This document shows positions 62,503-64,000 of a stretch of DNA of 64,000 bases, piece by piece; the first letter of the stretch is position 1, and each line of letters begins with the position of its first letter. The notes beneath the pieces are model-generated. The model was not told the origin of the DNA. It saw only the letters and a program-made list of their open reading frames with translations, and made no database searches. The DNA comes from Vibrio mimicus (GTDB taxonomy: Bacteria > Pseudomonadota > Gammaproteobacteria > Enterobacterales > Vibrionaceae). The stretch spans positions 1,535,501 through 1,599,500 of the forward strand of contig NZ_CP077426.1 of assembly GCF_019048845.1 (NCBI RefSeq), in the 5' to 3' direction. A program made the position numbers and the translations under genes.

Positions 62503-63459
62503 CTATAAGTTCAGTGTCATTCCATCGAAGCCGACCTCAATGCCAGCGTGTTCTAATAATGCCCGCTCAGCACTGTGTTGATTGAGAATCGGGTTGGTGT
62601 TGTTTATGTGTACGAGGATTTTTCTGGGCTTGGTAAACGGTTTAAGCCACGCCATTGTGCCATCGTGACCATTAAGGTGCAGATGACCCATATCGCGACC
62701 ACGTAATGTGCCAAGACCGAGGTGGATCATCTCATCGTCATCCCACAGTGTGCCATCAATTAGTGCGCAATCGACCTTGTGCATCACGCGTTCAATTTCG
62801 GAGTTTGCAGCTTCCATGCCCGGCGCATAGAGCAGCTGGCCGCCGGTTTTCTCATCAATGATGTGCAGCGCGATCGTTTCCATCGGGCGAGGTTGATGGC
62901 GAAATCGCGAGTAAGGTGGTGCGTTAGAGCGTATCGGGATAGGAATAAAACGCAGTGTTGGTATTGCATCAATCCGCCATTCATTGCTAATGGTGTGGCA
63001 TTGGTAACCCCCATTCCAGTGTTCAAAAATCGGCAGTAAGGGAAACTCTTCGGTGAGCGACATTTTCACCGCCTCGGTGCAATACAGCGGCAGGGGTAGC
63101 CCTTCGCGCAAGGTGAGTAGCCCTGTGGTGTGATCAATTTGCGCATCAGTCAAGATCACTGCACGAATGCGGGTTTGGCGCAGTGTACTTAAGGCGCTAA
63201 AGAGAGTGGGATCCGACTTATCAACGGGAGTATTCTCTACGGGAGTATAGAAAGCGGGTGTCTGGTTGATTTGCTGGCGAATATCGGGCGAAGCATTAAT
63301 GATCACCCAGCGTTTGCCATCATCACTCACCGCGATTGAAGATTGGGTTCTCGGAGTGGATGGAAAATCTCCACACCGCATCGCCGCGCATTGAGAGCAC
63401 TGGCAGTTCCACTGTGGAAACCCGCCTCCGGCACCAGAGCCAAGGATAATTACCTGCAT
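62503..63459 (-). CDS. pqqB: PqqB, metallo-beta-lactamase-fold enzyme
   Basis: 318 residues from ATG 63459 (MQVIILGSGAGGGFPQWNC); the longer frame to 63501 runs into a hairpin. The metallo-hydrolase fold has DAQIDHTTGLLTLREG (about 115), with the incomplete metal motif typical of PqqB, and the Cys cluster CQCSQCAAMR (about 20). The C-terminus has HINNTNPIL. It hydroxylates the Tyr part of the PqqA-derived intermediate. Second gene of the operon. Confidence 0.95.
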   Translation of the reverse strand: MQVIILGSGAGGGFPQWNCQCSQCAAMRCGDFPSTPRTQSSIAVSDDGKRWVIINASPDIRQQINQTPAFYTPVENTPVDKSDPTLFSALSTLRQTRIRAVILTDAQIDHTTGLLTLREGLPLPLYCTEAVKMSLTEEFPLLPIFEHWNGGYQCHTISNEWRIDAIPTLRFIPIPIRSNAPPYSRFRHQPRPMETIALHIIDEKTGGQLLYAPGMEAANSEIERVMHKVDCALIDGTLWDDDEMIHLGLGTLRGRDMGHLHLNGHDGTMAWLKPFTKPRKILVHINNTNPILNQHSAERALLEHAGIEVGFDGMTLNL

Positions 63460-63491
63460 GCAGACACTCCTTGCTGAAAAACGAATCGGAT

Positions 63492-63519
63492 AAAAAAGCA
63501 CCTGAAATCAGGTGCTTTT
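63492..63519 (-). terminator. Attenuator-like hairpin between pqqA and pqqB
   Basis: AAAAGCACCTGA / TCAGGTGCTTTT at 63494-63505 and 63508-63519; in the minus direction the stem is followed by a T run. It lies about 25 nt after the pqqA stop and 33 nt before the pqqB ATG. It would let some transcripts stop after pqqA. Confidence 0.75.
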
Positions 63520-63544
63520 CAGGGGAGTCGAGTTGGCTCTGTAC

Positions 63545-63616
63545 TCAGCGATTGCTGATGTAGAGTGTCACTTCCATGCCCAAACGCAGTTCTTTAAAAG
63601 TGGGTTTTTTCCACAT
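63545..63616 (-). CDS. pqqA: PqqA, PQQ precursor peptide
   Basis: 23-residue peptide starting MWKKPTFKELRLG and ending ISNR. The Glu-x-x-x-Tyr pair needed for PQQ is present as EVTLY, and the LRLGMEVTLYISNR end matches known PqqA peptides. GGAG lies 10 nt before the ATG at 63616. It is the first gene of the operon and was too short for routine gene calls. Glu and Tyr become the PQQ skeleton. Confidence 0.95.
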   Translation of the reverse strand: MWKKPTFKELRLGMEVTLYISNR

Positions 63617-63718
63617 TGGCCGAATCTCCATTTCAGTGAGTATGCTCAGTAAGAGTAACCACCGTGGCTTTAACTTCACATCCTACTTTGTGATGAAAAC
63701 ACTCCTTCTTTACAGAGG

Positions 63719-64000
63719 CTATGGAGTGAGGGTTTGTACGGGGATGTCATTCTGTGGTGGTGGGCGTCGCTTTTTCCCGTAGCGTTGGACTACGCAGCGT
63801 TGTGGATCGTGGTAGATCACGCTGCATTCTAAACACTGGACACACTCGTTGTAATCGATCTGCCCATCCTCTCGAATTGCGTTTACACCACAAGATTTGG
63901 CGCACAGTTGGCAAGGTGTGCCGCACTCTTTTTTTCTGTCTAACCAGCTGAATAGGCGCAATCGGCCTAAAATGGCTAGCCCTGCGCCAAGTGGGCAAAG
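63719..64000 (-). CDS. nosR: NosR, C-terminal iron-sulfur end (partial)
   Basis: The last 93 codons of a gene running in from the right edge. The frame is open to 64000 and reads LCPLGAGLAILGRLRLF, then the Cys motifs CGTPCQLCAKSCGV and CVQCLECSVIYHDPQRC, then KKRRPPPQ. A membrane-type CPLGA segment followed by two ferredoxin-like clusters is the hallmark of NosR/NirI, the membrane flavoprotein needed for nitrous oxide reductase expression and electron supply. It suggests a nos cluster begins just outside the window. It lies 102 nt upstream of pqqA on the same strand. Confidence 0.82.
   Translation of the reverse strand, partial: LCPLGAGLAILGRLRLFSWLDRKKECGTPCQLCAKSCGVNAIREDGQIDYNECVQCLECSVIYHDPQRCVVQRYGKKRRPPPQNDIPVQTLTP

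Noticed and set aside
1..64000. CRISPR arrays, integron VCR repeats, IS elements, tRNA or rRNA genes
   Set aside because: No regularly spaced repeats, transposase frames or tRNA-like cloverleaf sequences were seen on reading both strands.

Overview
The window reads as chromosomal DNA of a Vibrio very close to V. cholerae. From memory, the order M32 carboxypeptidase - hcp - vgrG - chaperone - lipase - immunity genes, followed by an alanine/glycine:sodium symporter behind a tandem glycine riboswitch, matches the V. cholerae chromosome I locus around VC1414-VC1422 (auxiliary T6SS cluster 1). No tRNA, rRNA, IS element, integron repeat or CRISPR array was seen. The right end carries pqq and nosR genes, which I do not associate with reference V. 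cholerae, so the exact species is left open.

Layout. 1-4000 (minus): a DUF2760-like protein and two large Hsp70-family proteins, the second cut by the window edge. 4272-11811: a CHASE-GGDEF enzyme, a DEDDh exonuclease, a TerB-like protein and the helicase HrpA. 11952-18230: a small outer-membrane barrel, a GH2 beta-mannosidase, an exported amidohydrolase behind a PurR-type box, and a third Hsp70 (YegD type). 18227-23976: LysR regulator and divergent MFS exporter, SugE/Gdx behind a guanidine-II riboswitch, a soluble PAS-PAS chemoreceptor and an RhlE-like helicase.

24066-33168 is an unusual lipid gene set: a Tat-signal small protein and a lipoxygenase (minus), a divergent AraC regulator, an aldehyde dehydrogenase and acyl-CoA ligase (plus), and a FadL-type channel (minus). 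Together they could import, oxygenate, oxidise and activate fatty acids under control of one regulator. This is the best candidate for an undescribed system. 33432-39719 is a type I restriction-modification locus (hsdR, hsdM, hsdS).

41474-50066 is a T6SS auxiliary cluster: a sigma-54 promoter, hcp, a vgrG with a C-terminal extension I take for an actin cross-linking domain, a DUF4123 chaperone, a DUF2235 (Tle1-like) lipase broken by a frameshift at an A6 run, and two duplicated lipoprotein immunity genes. A LysE exporter and the riboswitch-controlled symporter follow.

52743-64000 holds two small membrane/coiled-coil proteins, a GGDEF protein, then a sensory set (hybrid kinase, FIST protein with an in-frame stop, NarL-type regulator) beside a complete PQQ operon (pqqA, B, C, D, E and an M16 peptidase in the pqqF place). 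This resembles the sensor/regulator sets that control PQQ-dependent alcohol oxidation in pseudomonads. The last bases are the C-terminal iron-sulfur end of NosR. The 23-residue PQQ precursor gene pqqA was found by eye and is followed by a terminator-like hairpin.
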